Assembly: GCA_900767025.1 (NCBI GenBank) | Contig: CAAFXS010000066.1 | Span: 21,386-85,385 of the forward strand | DNA from: Clostridia bacterium | Lineage (GTDB): Bacteria > Bacillota > Clostridia > Oscillospirales > Acutalibacteraceae | Length of the DNA: 64,000 nt | Reading direction: 5' to 3' | In this document: in pieces, positions 25,042 through 33,489 of the stretch | Position numbering within the stretch: the stretch's first letter is position 1 | Layout of the letters: each line of letters opens with the position of its first letter | Program-made: the position numbers and the translations under genes | The notes under the pieces: model-generated | The model's database searches: none | Seen by the model: only the letters and a program-made list of their open reading frames with translations | What the model was told of the DNA's origin: nothing

Positions 25042-27678
25042 TTAAGACAGCTCCTCTGCCTTTTTCTTTAAGTCATAAAGGGTCTGCATAGCCTCGATAG
25101 GTGTTAGTGTGTTAACATCTGTTGCTTTAAGTATTTCTAAAATTTCCTGCCGTGAATTAGCAGTGAAATTGTACTGAATATCGTTTTCTTCCTCTTCAAT
25201 CACACTGTCATCGGCTTTAAACTCAATCTTAACGGCGTTTGCCTCAAGCTCTTTAAGAATAACCTTTGCTCTTTTAACAACGCTGTCGGGCACACCTGCC
25301 AGCTTGGCAACCTCGATACCGAAGCTTTGGTCTGCTCCGCCTCTGACAATTCTTCTGAGAAAGGTTATGTCATCGCCTCTCTTTTTAACGGCAATGGAAT
25401 AATTCTTAACACCGTCAATCATACCCTCCATTGCAGTAAGCTCGTGGTAATGAGTGGCAAAAAGTGCTTTTGCACCCAGGCTCTTTTTCTTGCAGACGAA
25501 TTCAAGCACTGCTCTGGCAATGCTCATACCGTCAAAGGTTGAGGTACCTCTGCCGATTTCGTCAAGAATAATCAGTGAATTAGAGGTAGCATTTTTAAGG
25601 ATTGTGGAAACCTCGTTCATCTCAACCATAAAGGTTGACTGACCTGTTGCCAAATCATCGCTGGCACCTACTCTTGTGAATATCGCATCAACAATACCAA
25701 GCTTGGCGCTTTTGGCAGGAACGAAGGAGCCTACCTGCGCCATAAGGCAAATCAGTGCAATCTGCCTCATATAAGTTGACTTACCTGCCATATTCGGTCC
25801 TGTGATTATTGCACAGCGGTTATCCTCCAAATCAAGCCTTGTGTCATTGGGAACAAAGGGTGCGTCCTTAAGCAAAGCCTCTACAACCGGATGCCTGCCG
25901 TCCTTAATTTCAATTACACCGTCATTGCCGATAACCGGGCAAACATAATTGTTAACTGCCGCAGTCTGTGCAAGCGATGCCAGCACATCAAGGCTTGCTA
26001 TACTCTTTGCAGTTTTCTGGAGCCTTTCAAGCTGAGCCGATATTTCTTCCCTAACGGCTGAAAACACCTGATATTCAAGGGCAACAGAGCGCTCCTTTGC
26101 ACCGATGATTTTTCCCTCAAGGTCCTTAAGTTCCTGTGTTATATACCTTTCGCAGTTGGAAAGGGTCTGCTTTCTTATGTAGGTATCGGGCACCATATCC
26201 TTGTAGGAATTTGTAACCTCAATATAGTAGCCGAACACCTTGTTGTAGCCTACTCTCAGCTTTGGTATACCCGTTAACTGCCTTTGCTCGTTTTCGATAG
26301 ATGCAATTATTCCTGCACCGTCATTCATTACTGCTTTAAGGGAGTCGATTTCTTCATTAAATCCCTCTTTAATCATTCCGCCCTCACGAACAGAGAACGG
26401 CGGCTCGTCCACAATAGCATTATCAATAAGGCTACGCACATCCTCAAGCAAATCAACACCCGAATAAATCTCTTTCAGCATAGCCGACGAGGAGCCGTTA
26501 AGCTGTTCTCTCAGCAGAGGTAGACGCTCAATGGTGTACTGCAGTGATTTAAGCTCTTTTGCATTTGCAGTGCCGTAAACGATTCGTGTCATCAGCCTTT
26601 CAATATCGCTGACACCTGAAAGAGCCTCCCTGATACCGTCACGCATCATGGGATTATCCACAAGCTCACCGACGGCATTCTGCCTTTTTACTATTTTCGG
26701 TATGGACATCAGCGGCCTTTCAAGCCAGGATTTAATCATACGCTTGCCCATAGCGGTTTTTGTTTTGTCAATCACCCACAAAAGAGAATGCTTTTTGTCA
26801 CCGGTCATCATTGACCTGGTAAGCTCAAGATTTCTCATTGCGCTGATGTCAAGCTTCATATACTGCTCGTCATCGTAAAAATCAATTTCCGACGGAGCCT
26901 CGATTTCGTCCTTGCGTTGAGTGTCCTTGAGATAAGCAATTACTGCTCCGAGAGCACACACGCCTGCTTTGCTGTGGCCTATTCCCAAGGAGGAAATTTC
27001 ATCCTTTTTAAGAGTTTCAAGGATTAATGACGAGGCGTTGTCAAAATCAAATTTGTCGTCTTCAAGAACCTCAACAACTGCGTTGATGCGCTTTGCAAAG
27101 CCCTCAAGCTCCTTTAGGTCAAGAGCCTTTGTGTTAATTATAAGCTCCTTGGGTGAATATGCGGAAAGCTGATTTAAAAGCTTACTCTGAACATCATCAC
27201 CGCTTAAAACGGTTATGTGGAATTCGCCTGTGGAAACATCGGCAAAGCAAACGCCAAGCTCCTTTTCCCCGCTGAAAACAGAGCAAAGGTAATTGTTTGC
27301 ACCGTCCTCCAGCATATTGCCCTCAATAACCGTTCCGGGTGTTATGATTCTTATGACATCTCTTTTAACAATGCCCTTTGCAGTGGCAGGGTCCTCCATC
27401 TGCTCGCAGATTGCAACCTTGTAGCCCCTTGACACAAGCTTTGCAATATAGCTGTCGGCACTGTGAAAGGGAACTCCGCACATAGGCGCCCTTTCCTCCT
27501 GACCGCAGTCACGGCCTGTTAGAACCAAATCAAGCTCCTGCGCCGCAATCTTTGCATCGTCAAAAAACATCTCATAAAAATCACCCAGGCGGAAGAACAA
27601 AATGGTGTCGGCGTATTCATTTTTAATTTTAAAATACTGCATCATCATAGGTGACAGCTTGCCTTCATTTTTTGCCAT
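25042..27678 (-). CDS. mutS: DNA mismatch repair protein MutS
   Basis: 878 residues. Mismatch-reading motif FFRLGDFYEMFFDDA near 30 (phenylalanine and glutamate of FxE), connector and lever domains, then ATPase: Walker A ITGPNMAGKSTYMRQIAL, Walker B LILDEIGRGTSTFDGMS and the ATHYHEL loop. ATG 27678 follows GGAGGAGG at ideal spacing; the eight-codon longer reading would begin before this site. Partner mutL follows directly. Confidence 0.96.
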   Translation of the reverse strand: MAKNEGKLSPMMMQYFKIKNEYADTILFFRLGDFYEMFFDDAKIAAQELDLVLTGRDCGQEERAPMCGVPFHSADSYIAKLVSRGYKVAICEQMEDPATAKGIVKRDVIRIITPGTVIEGNMLEDGANNYLCSVFSGEKELGVCFADVSTGEFHITVLSGDDVQSKLLNQLSAYSPKELIINTKALDLKELEGFAKRINAVVEVLEDDKFDFDNASSLILETLKKDEISSLGIGHSKAGVCALGAVIAYLKDTQRKDEIEAPSEIDFYDDEQYMKLDISAMRNLELTRSMMTGDKKHSLLWVIDKTKTAMGKRMIKSWLERPLMSIPKIVKRQNAVGELVDNPMMRDGIREALSGVSDIERLMTRIVYGTANAKELKSLQYTIERLPLLREQLNGSSSAMLKEIYSGVDLLEDVRSLIDNAIVDEPPFSVREGGMIKEGFNEEIDSLKAVMNDGAGIIASIENEQRQLTGIPKLRVGYNKVFGYYIEVTNSYKDMVPDTYIRKQTLSNCERYITQELKDLEGKIIGAKERSVALEYQVFSAVREEISAQLERLQKTAKSIASLDVLASLAQTAAVNNYVCPVIGNDGVIEIKDGRHPVVEALLKDAPFVPNDTRLDLEDNRCAIITGPNMAGKSTYMRQIALICLMAQVGSFVPAKSAKLGIVDAIFTRVGASDDLATGQSTFMVEMNEVSTILKNATSNSLIILDEIGRGTSTFDGMSIARAVLEFVCKKKSLGAKALFATHYHELTAMEGMIDGVKNYSIAVKKRGDDITFLRRIVRGGADQSFGIEVAKLAGVPDSVVKRAKVILKELEANAVKIEFKADDSVIEEEENDIQYNFTANSRQEILEILKATDVNTLTPIEAMQTLYDLKKKAEELS

Positions 27679-27725
27679 TTTGTTTCCTCCTCCTGATTTC
27701 AAAATAAAGTGATTTTCAATTCAAA

Positions 27726-28139
27726 TTAGTGGCAGCCGCCGCAGGTGCAGCAGTCATGTGTGCATCCGTCATTCTGAGGGAGCTCGCAGGTTTCTGCATC
27801 CTGACCGTCAAAGAAAAGACCTATCATACCGCTGATATACTGAGCCATCTGCTCCATCTCGGCAGCGGCAGCGGAATAATTCTGCATATTCTCGCCCTCC
27901 ATAATCTTGCCGTAAAGAGCCTGATACTCCTCCTGAAGCTCTGCAATTCTTTCCTGTGATGCTTCTTCGCCCTTTTCAGCCTCCTGCTGATATTTAAGGG
28001 AGATAAGCTGCATCTCCTGCATCTGCTGCTGAAGAGTCTCGTCGCCGTCATTAGCCTTTGCAGCAGCCTGAAGCTTGATAAATCTTTCGTCCTTCTGAAT
28101 TTCCTTGCCTAATTCTCTGAGTGCTGATTCAATACTCAT
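27726..28139 (-). CDS. YlbF/YmcA-family (RicA/RicF-like) protein with cysteine-rich tail
   Basis: 137 residues. The helical body (~1-110: ALRELGKEIQKDERFIKLQA) matches the YlbF/YmcA (Com_YlbF) family. In Bacillus subtilis RicA (YmcA), RicF (YlbF) and RicT form an iron-sulfur complex that affects RNase Y cleavage, competence and sporulation, and ymcA also lies right after miaB. Here the protein ends in CTHDCCTCGGCH, five cysteines and two histidines within 12 residues, plus a further cysteine near 118: enough to bind a metal cluster alone. It overlaps the miaB stop by ATGA. Whether it equals RicA or RicF is not clear. Confidence 0.82.
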   Translation of the reverse strand: MSIESALRELGKEIQKDERFIKLQAAAKANDGDETLQQQMQEMQLISLKYQQEAEKGEEASQERIAELQEEYQALYGKIMEGENMQNYSAAAAEMEQMAQYISGMIGLFFDGQDAETCELPQNDGCTHDCCTCGGCH

Positions 28140-29578
28140 TCTTGTTTCTCCTTTACTAATTCTCCCCTCATAACAAAGGTCAGAGGTTCGATTACTTTAA
28201 TTGTCTGAAAGGTGCCGATAAGGCTGTCGTCACCCTCAAACTCTATAATCAGGTTGCCGTCATTTCTTGCCGCAACATAATTATCGCTTAATTTGCCCTT
28301 GCCGTAAACATAGCACTTGTATGTTCTGCCCTTGTGAAGAGCCATTTGCTCTGCACTGATTTTTTCCTGCAAATCGGTAAGCTCTTTAAACCATTTGGAC
28401 TTTTCCTTGGCAGGAATGGGGTCGGGCATTTCCGCCGCAGGTGTTCCCTTTCTGGGTGAGTAGATAAATGTGAAAAGCGAGGTTGCCTTAACCTCCTCCA
28501 CCAGTGAAAGAGTCTCTTTAAAATCCTCGTAGGTTTCACCCGGGAAGCCCACGATGATATCGCTTGTTATGGACAGCTCGTCGCCCATAAGCTCCTTTGC
28601 ATAGTTAATAAGCTCAAGGTACTGCTCTCTGGTGTAGTGCCTGTTCATCGCCTTAAGAACTCTGTCGCTGCCGCTTTGGAAGGGCAGGTGCAAATGCTGT
28701 GCAACCTTGTCGCACTGCGCCATGGTTTCAATAAGCTCTTTTGTGCAGTCCTTGGGATGACTTGTCATAAATCTTATTCTGAAATCACCGTCAATGTCGT
28801 TAAGCTGACGGAGCAGCTGCGAAAATGACACTTGGGGAATTAAATCCTTACCGTAGGAATTAACATTCTGACCCAGCAATGTGATTTCCTTATATCCGTC
28901 GCTGACAAGCTGACGAAATTCGCTGATGATATTTTCCGCACTTCTGCTGCGCTCTCTGCCCCTAACATATGGGACAATGCAGTAGGTGCAAAAATTATTA
29001 CAGCCGTACATAATGGGCAGCCACGCCTTTGCATCGTTATCCCTTTTAACAGGAACGCCCTCGGCAATAGCGCCGTCCATATCGGGAATTTCAAAAACTC
29101 TTTTCCTTCCTGTCAGCGCACGGTAAATAAGCTCCGGCAGACAATGAATGTTGTGAGTTCCAAAAACCAAATCAACGAAAGGATAGGACTTTTTAATTTT
29201 ATCGGCAATATGCTTTTGCTGCATCATACAGCCGCAAAGCGCAATAACCGCATCGGGATTTTCACGCTTATAGCTTTTAAGAGCGCCCACATTACCGAAC
29301 ACTCTGTCCTCCGCGTGCTCCCTAACTGCACAGGTGTTGAAAATAATGAGCTTTGCAGAAAGCCTGTCCTCGGTGAAATCATAACCCATCTGCTCAAGCA
29401 TACCCTTAATCTTTTCACTGTCCGCCACATTCTGCTGACAACCGTAGGTGATAACGCAAGCCTTTGGCTTTTCGCCGTAGCGAGCGCTTAAAACCGAATT
29501 AACCTTAACCGAAAAGCGTTTTTGATTTTCAAGGACCTCATTATCTACAACTGCGGTTTTTCTGTTTTCTACGCTCAT
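28136..29578 (-). CDS. miaB: tRNA-2-methylthio-N6-dimethylallyladenosine synthase
   Basis: Radical SAM enzyme that adds a methylthio group to i6A37. 480 residues. The N-terminal UPF0004 domain has the auxiliary cluster cysteines in ITYGCQQN (C47), NTCAVREHAEDR and LCGCMMQQ; the radical SAM triad is in YGCNNFCTYCIVPYVRGRE near 190; a TRAM domain closes the protein (KCYVYGKGKLSDN onward). ATG 29578 has AGAGGTGAG upstream; the longer reading to 29617 lacks a site. It is the first gene of the long unit and has a strong promoter. Confidence 0.94.
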   Translation of the reverse strand: MSVENRKTAVVDNEVLENQKRFSVKVNSVLSARYGEKPKACVITYGCQQNVADSEKIKGMLEQMGYDFTEDRLSAKLIIFNTCAVREHAEDRVFGNVGALKSYKRENPDAVIALCGCMMQQKHIADKIKKSYPFVDLVFGTHNIHCLPELIYRALTGRKRVFEIPDMDGAIAEGVPVKRDNDAKAWLPIMYGCNNFCTYCIVPYVRGRERSRSAENIISEFRQLVSDGYKEITLLGQNVNSYGKDLIPQVSFSQLLRQLNDIDGDFRIRFMTSHPKDCTKELIETMAQCDKVAQHLHLPFQSGSDRVLKAMNRHYTREQYLELINYAKELMGDELSITSDIIVGFPGETYEDFKETLSLVEEVKATSLFTFIYSPRKGTPAAEMPDPIPAKEKSKWFKELTDLQEKISAEQMALHKGRTYKCYVYGKGKLSDNYVAARNDGNLIIEFEGDDSLIGTFQTIKVIEPLTFVMRGELVKEKQE

Positions 29579-29639
29579 TTTCTCACCTCTCTGCACCGTA
29601 AAATTACAGGAACACATACTTACTCACTATACAGAAAAC

Positions 29640-29668
29640 ATTATACCAAAAGGCAATGCTATAATCAA
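29640..29668 (-). promoter_or_regulatory. Promoter of the miaB-mutS-mutL-sepF unit
   Basis: On the minus strand TTGATT (29668-29663), 17 bases, TATAAT (29645-29640), with TGG before it (extended -10). The leader to miaB is about 55 bases. Confidence 0.7.
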
Positions 29669-29733
29669 TATATAATTATTAATAAAATAATAATTTTAAT
29701 TAAAAGTCACATTGTCAATATATACAAGAAATA

Positions 29734-29762
29734 TTGATTTTTGCAGTGAATAATGCTAAAAT
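29734..29762 (+). promoter_or_regulatory. Promoter of malQ
   Basis: TTGATT (29734-29739), 17-base spacer, TAAAAT (29757-29762); AAGGTGA then precedes the ATG at 29795. Confidence 0.5.
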
Positions 29763-29794
29763 TATGTCATTATGTACGAATTTAAGGTGATTTT

Positions 29795-31315
29795 ATGTTA
29801 AAGCAAAGAGGAGCAGGTGTTCTTTTGCACATCAGCTCAATGCCGTCACCCTACGGTATAGGTGTTTTTGACGAAAATATAAAAAAATTTATTGACCGAA
29901 TTTCAGATATGGGCTTTACCTATTGGCAAGTGTTGCCCTTTAATCCCCTTGACGGTGCAAATTCTCCTTACTGTTCACCGTCTGCTTTTGCCGGTAACTA
30001 TCTTTTCATTAATCCAAAAGGCCTTTTGGATATGGGATTAGTTAATGAGGAGGATGTAAAAAGCAATACTTATGACGGTACGCCCTACACTGCCGACTAT
30101 GATTTTGCAGGCAAGTCAAGGCTTGAAATACTGAAAAAAGCATTTCTCAACATAGACAGCAGTCTTGCGTCTGAAATAAAAGCCTTTGAGCTTGAAAATC
30201 CCTGGCTCACCGATTACAGCATTTTTATGGCTGTCAAAGAGGCAGAGGATATGAAGCCCTGGTGGCAGTGGAGCCAAAAGCACGCGCGATATTTTGACTG
30301 TATCAAGGACATTTACTCCTTTGAAAAAGAGGCGGCCTTTTGGAAATTTGTTCAGTTCATTTTTTACAGACAATGGGGCGAAATCAAGGACTACGCCAAC
30401 AAAAAGGGTGTTGCGGTTATCGGCGATATGCCCATTTATGTGGCTATGGACAGTGTTGATGTGTGGTCAAATCTGCCTATGTTTCTCATTGACGAAAAGA
30501 CACTTAAGCCTCAAAAGGTTGCAGGTGTTCCCCCTGATTATTTCAGTGAGGACGGTCAGCTTTGGGGCAATCCCATCTATGACTGGCAGGCTATGGAAAA
30601 GGACGGCTTTAGTTGGTGGATTTCACGATTAGATCACGCCTTAAAGACCTATGACACCGTTAGAATTGACCATTTCAGAGCATTTGCATCATACTGGCAG
30701 GTACCTGCCGATTCCGACACCGCCAAGGTGGGAGAATGGGTTGACGGACCGGGAATGAAGCTTTTTGACAGAGTGTTTGAGGCTTACCCCCATGCACCCA
30801 TAATTGCCGAGGATTTAGGCGTATTCGGTGAGGATGTGGTTAAGCTTTTGGAGGACACCGGGTTCCCGGGTATGAAGGTTGTTCAGTTCGGCTTTGACCC
30901 TGACGGCGACTCCTCCCATATGCCCCATAACGCAGTGCAAAACAGCATTAATTATGTGGGAACTCACGACAACAACACAATCCTTGGCTGGTTGTGGGAG
31001 GCAAGCGAAAAGGAAAGAAAATTTGCCCTTGATTATATCGGCTTTCAGGGAGACAACTGGGGCGAGGGCGGATATTACAGTGCCTCCTGCCGAAAGGTAA
31101 TTGAGGCAGTTTGGAAAAGCTCGTCCAATGTGGCAATGATTGCTTTGCAAGATATGTGCGGCTTCGGAAGCGACGCCCGTATGAATATCCCCGGTGTACC
31201 TGAAAAAAACTGGCGTTTCAGAACAACGGCAGAAACCATCAACAACATTGACAGTGATTATTTTAAGCACATAAACTCACTTTACAGGAGAATGTACCCG
31301 GCATTTGATAAGTAA
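29795..31315 (+). CDS. malQ: 4-alpha-glucanotransferase (amylomaltase)
   Basis: Transfers maltosyl and longer units between alpha-1,4-glucans in maltodextrin and glycogen use. 506 residues, glycoside hydrolase family 77. Motifs: RGAGVLLHISSMPSPYGIG at the start, TYWQVLPFNPLDGANSPY, GDMPIYVAMDSVDVW, VRIDHFRAFASYW with the nucleophile aspartate, APIIAEDLG with the acid/base glutamate, and GTHDNNTILGW. A monocistronic gene in divergent orientation to miaB, followed by structured non-coding DNA. Confidence 0.95.
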   Translation: MLKQRGAGVLLHISSMPSPYGIGVFDENIKKFIDRISDMGFTYWQVLPFNPLDGANSPYCSPSAFAGNYLFINPKGLLDMGLVNEEDVKSNTYDGTPYTADYDFAGKSRLEILKKAFLNIDSSLASEIKAFELENPWLTDYSIFMAVKEAEDMKPWWQWSQKHARYFDCIKDIYSFEKEAAFWKFVQFIFYRQWGEIKDYANKKGVAVIGDMPIYVAMDSVDVWSNLPMFLIDEKTLKPQKVAGVPPDYFSEDGQLWGNPIYDWQAMEKDGFSWWISRLDHALKTYDTVRIDHFRAFASYWQVPADSDTAKVGEWVDGPGMKLFDRVFEAYPHAPIIAEDLGVFGEDVVKLLEDTGFPGMKVVQFGFDPDGDSSHMPHNAVQNSINYVGTHDNNTILGWLWEASEKERKFALDYIGFQGDNWGEGGYYSASCRKVIEAVWKSSSNVAMIALQDMCGFGSDARMNIPGVPEKNWRFRTTAETINNIDSDYFKHINSLYRRMYPAFDK

Positions 31316-31348
31316 CGACGCCGGCAGACTTCGAGAAATGGAACTGAA

Positions 31349-31407
31349 TTTCGCTTTCTTGCGATAATTGCTGTACGATGGTACCGCTTTATCGCAAAAA
31401 GCGGAAA
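31349..31407. repeat. Imperfect inverted repeat after malQ
   Basis: TTGCGATAA (31359-31367) pairs with TTATCGCAA (31389-31397); with two one-base offsets the arms extend over 31349-31367 and 31389-31407. The loop is 21 bases. Part of a 274-base gap (31316-31589) with no open reading frame of its own. Confidence 0.55.
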
Positions 31408-31412
31408 GTGCC

Positions 31413-31449
31413 TAAAGGCGGCTTGGATTCGATGTCCAAGCCGCCTTTA
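31413..31449. terminator. Strong GC-rich hairpin, probable malQ terminator
   Basis: 15-bp perfect stem (31413-31427 with 31435-31449, TAAAGGCGGCTTGGA and its complement) and a seven-base loop. The tail AAAATGTTATTT is not a pure T-run. Confidence 0.6.
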
Positions 31450-31460
31450 AAATGTTATTT

Positions 31461-31502
31461 GATATAATTTATATCACGGCAGGAGCAAGCCCCTGCCCTA
31501 CG
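31461..31502. repeat. Palindrome pair resembling a dispersed intergenic repeat
   Basis: GATATAA-T-TTATATC (31461-31475) is followed by GGCAGG...CCTGCC (31478-31483 and 31492-31497) and CCTACG. On the minus strand the element reads CGTAGGGCAGGGG..., the same layout as the hairpin at 61558-61585 (GTAGGGCAAGG...). I take both as copies of a short repeat. Confidence 0.45.
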
Positions 31503-31558
31503 AAATATTTAAACCGAATTATATTTAGGCACGGTTCAGAGCATTTATCGACAGTCTG

Positions 31559-31590
31559 AAATGCACAGCCGAAAAGCTGTGCATTTTTAT
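31559..31590. terminator. Terminator after the cysteine-rich protein gene
   Basis: 11-bp stem AAATGCACAGC (31559-31569) / GCTGTGCATTT (31576-31586). The T-run is better on the plus strand, so it can also back up malQ termination. Confidence 0.75.
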
Positions 31591-32408
31591 TATTGAGTAT
31601 CCGTTTCGACAGATGATCCGCAGGGCTTACATCCGCCGTCCCTGTCAACAGGGAAAAATTCTTCAACAGGGAAATCAATGCTCTGGAAGGTTTCGCATGG
31701 ATTTGATGTGTTGCAGTTACATTCTCTGTCAGGTACGCAGTAGTCATAGGCAGGGATAAGAAGCTGTGAATCCCTCTCCATCTGAACAATAGAAAACAGA
31801 CCAAGGGTAACAAGCACTGCTTTAGACGCACCGCAGGAGGGCATTGTATCCTCAATGGCATTAAGGATTGACTGTGGGAATGATGCAGATACGGACACAC
31901 CGCAGTCGCAGGCGTCGCAGATATCGGTTGAAAGGATAACCGGGTCAACCGCCTGAACCTTGGCAACAGGGTTGCTGTACTGTGGTGCTACCGGACAGTC
32001 AAGGCTTTCGCTGGCAGGGTTTGAAATGAATATTTTTACATTTCCGTCGCTGCCGTAAAGGATACATTTTTTGTTAAACTGTGCAAAGCCGATTGCTACC
32101 TGTGGAGTGGTGCAGGGTGCTGAATAGGTATCAAAGCAAAGCTTGAAATAGAAGGTTATATCAACGCTGTAAAAGCCTCTGTTAAAGGGGACCTCCTCAA
32201 CATCAATGCTTACCTCTTCAATACAACAGTCCCTGGTTTTGATTGTAACCGCTTCGTCAATCAGCCTTTGGCTCCTTGAGAAAAATGTAACCCGTAAATC
32301 TTCCAGACAGTCTTTACTTACACAGCTGTCAAAAATACGCTTGGTGTCAATGCAGACCGCTTCATTTATGCGTCTTTCACCTGTTTCAATAATAGGATTA
32401 TCAGGCAT
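31590..32408 (-). CDS. Cysteine-rich conserved protein, function unknown
   Basis: 272 residues with 19 cysteines, no signal peptide and no membrane segment. It begins with two related acidic modules (NEAVCIDTKRIFDSCVSKDC, and DEAVTIKTRDCCIEE), then a beta-rich middle (YSVDITFYFKLCFDTYS), a cluster CDACDCG near 183, and a C-terminal cysteine-rich run (DYCVPDRECNCNTSNPC, then GGCKPCGSS). This build suggests a disulfide- or metal-crosslinked structural protein. In a spore-former a coat or exosporium role is a reasonable guess, but only that. ATG follows AAGGAG and a T-run. It is separated from the lipid kinase gene by a hairpin covering its ribosome binding site. Confidence 0.7.
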   Translation of the reverse strand: MPDNPIIETGERRINEAVCIDTKRIFDSCVSKDCLEDLRVTFFSRSQRLIDEAVTIKTRDCCIEEVSIDVEEVPFNRGFYSVDITFYFKLCFDTYSAPCTTPQVAIGFAQFNKKCILYGSDGNVKIFISNPASESLDCPVAPQYSNPVAKVQAVDPVILSTDICDACDCGVSVSASFPQSILNAIEDTMPSCGASKAVLVTLGLFSIVQMERDSQLLIPAYDYCVPDRECNCNTSNPCETFQSIDFPVEEFFPVDRDGGCKPCGSSVETDTQ

Positions 32409-32411
32409 AAA

Positions 32412-32466
32412 AAAACTCCTTCACTAAGTATTGAAGTAAACTTCAGTACATTCTATGAAGGAGTTT
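32412..32466 (-). terminator. Hairpin overlapping a ribosome binding site (terminator or translational control)
   Basis: Outer stem AAACTCCTTCA / TGAAGGAGTTT (32413-32423 with 32456-32466) encloses a second perfect hairpin TGAAGT-AA-ACTTCA (32432-32445). On the minus strand the second outer arm carries GAAGGAG, the ribosome binding site of the cysteine-rich protein gene, and runs on into seven T. It could end transcription from the lipid kinase gene, or hide the site. Confidence 0.6.
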
Positions 32467-32502
32467 ATTAAATGTTCTCAAATAATAAAATTCTGTGAAT
32501 AA

Positions 32503-33462
32503 TTAAGATTTAATTAAGCAGAGCTTAAGTGATTTGGGCAAAACCTTGAAATTAATTTCCGGATAATCAAAGTTTTCGCCGTCACAGTTGCCAAGCAGGG
32601 CACCGCCGTCTGTGGACCATATTCTGCCTGATTTTATGTATCCCATATGCACTGCTTCATTGTCTTTCTCTGTAAGTGTTCCGCTTGAATACTTGGGAAT
32701 GAGAGGCAGAGCACCTGCAAGGGAAATGCCGTCAACCAGCGCAAAATCAAGGAGTCCGTCATCAAGAACCGAATTTGGAGCAGGGCAAAAGCCTCCACCG
32801 TAATAGCTTGCGTTGCAAATGGCAAACAGTGCATAATCCTTATTGTCGCACTGCATTTGATACTCCTCACCTGTTTCCTTGTCAAAGCAGGTGATATCGT
32901 AGGCAATGCTGTAATGAAGAGGCCGGCACATAACGGGGAAAACAGCCAAATTATACGCCTGGTGGCCCAATGCAGGCACCTTGGCGGCAATTTTTCTGCC
33001 AATGGTTTCCACCCTTGTGTCAAGGCCGTAGCTCATAACATTAATACACTTTTCGCCGTTATAGTCAATCAAATCAATAGGCTTAATATCATACTTGATT
33101 TTACCGCTGTAAAGCCCGAAGGACTTAATGACATTTTCAACATTTATCTTTTTAGTGCCGTAAATCTTTTTGGCAAAGTCATTACCTGTTCCAAGCGGTA
33201 AAATCATCATCGGAGTATCTGTTCCTGCCAAGCCGTTGGCAATTTCGTGAACGGTGCCGTCACCTCCGCAGGAAACGATTACACAGTCACTGCCGTATTC
33301 ACGAGCATATTTTTCGGATATATATTTAGCGTCGCCGTGGCACTTGGTTTCCTCAAAAATAATATCATCATCAAGACGGCGGAAGGTTGATTTTATTCTG
33401 GCAAAAATCCTGAATTTATCGCTATGCCCCGCAATAGGATTGACTATAAATATGTATTTCAC
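32503..33462 (-). CDS. Diacylglycerol kinase-family lipid kinase (YegS/DgkB type)
   Basis: 319 residues, soluble. The catalytic domain opens IFIVNPIAGHSDK, with SCGGDGTVHEIANGLAGT near 65 as the nucleotide-binding signature and LPLGTGNDFAKKIYG near 92. The C-terminal domain has DGLLDFALVDG and WSTDGGALLGNCDGE. It phosphorylates diacylglycerol or a related lipid; recycling of diacylglycerol from lipoteichoic acid synthesis is the usual role in Bacillota. 27 bases after galK. Confidence 0.9.
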   Translation of the reverse strand: MKYIFIVNPIAGHSDKFRIFARIKSTFRRLDDDIIFEETKCHGDAKYISEKYAREYGSDCVIVSCGGDGTVHEIANGLAGTDTPMMILPLGTGNDFAKKIYGTKKINVENVIKSFGLYSGKIKYDIKPIDLIDYNGEKCINVMSYGLDTRVETIGRKIAAKVPALGHQAYNLAVFPVMCRPLHYSIAYDITCFDKETGEEYQMQCDNKDYALFAICNASYYGGGFCPAPNSVLDDGLLDFALVDGISLAGALPLIPKYSSGTLTEKDNEAVHMGYIKSGRIWSTDGGALLGNCDGENFDYPEINFKVLPKSLKLCLIKS

Positions 33463-33489
33463 GGTTTATTACTCCTCATTTTAAAATTT

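Noticed and set aside
31469..31966. 165-codon minus-strand frame overlapping the cysteine-rich protein gene
   Set aside because: Different frame of the same strand crossing the terminator and the repeat; no ribosome binding site; serine/leucine-rich shadow composition.
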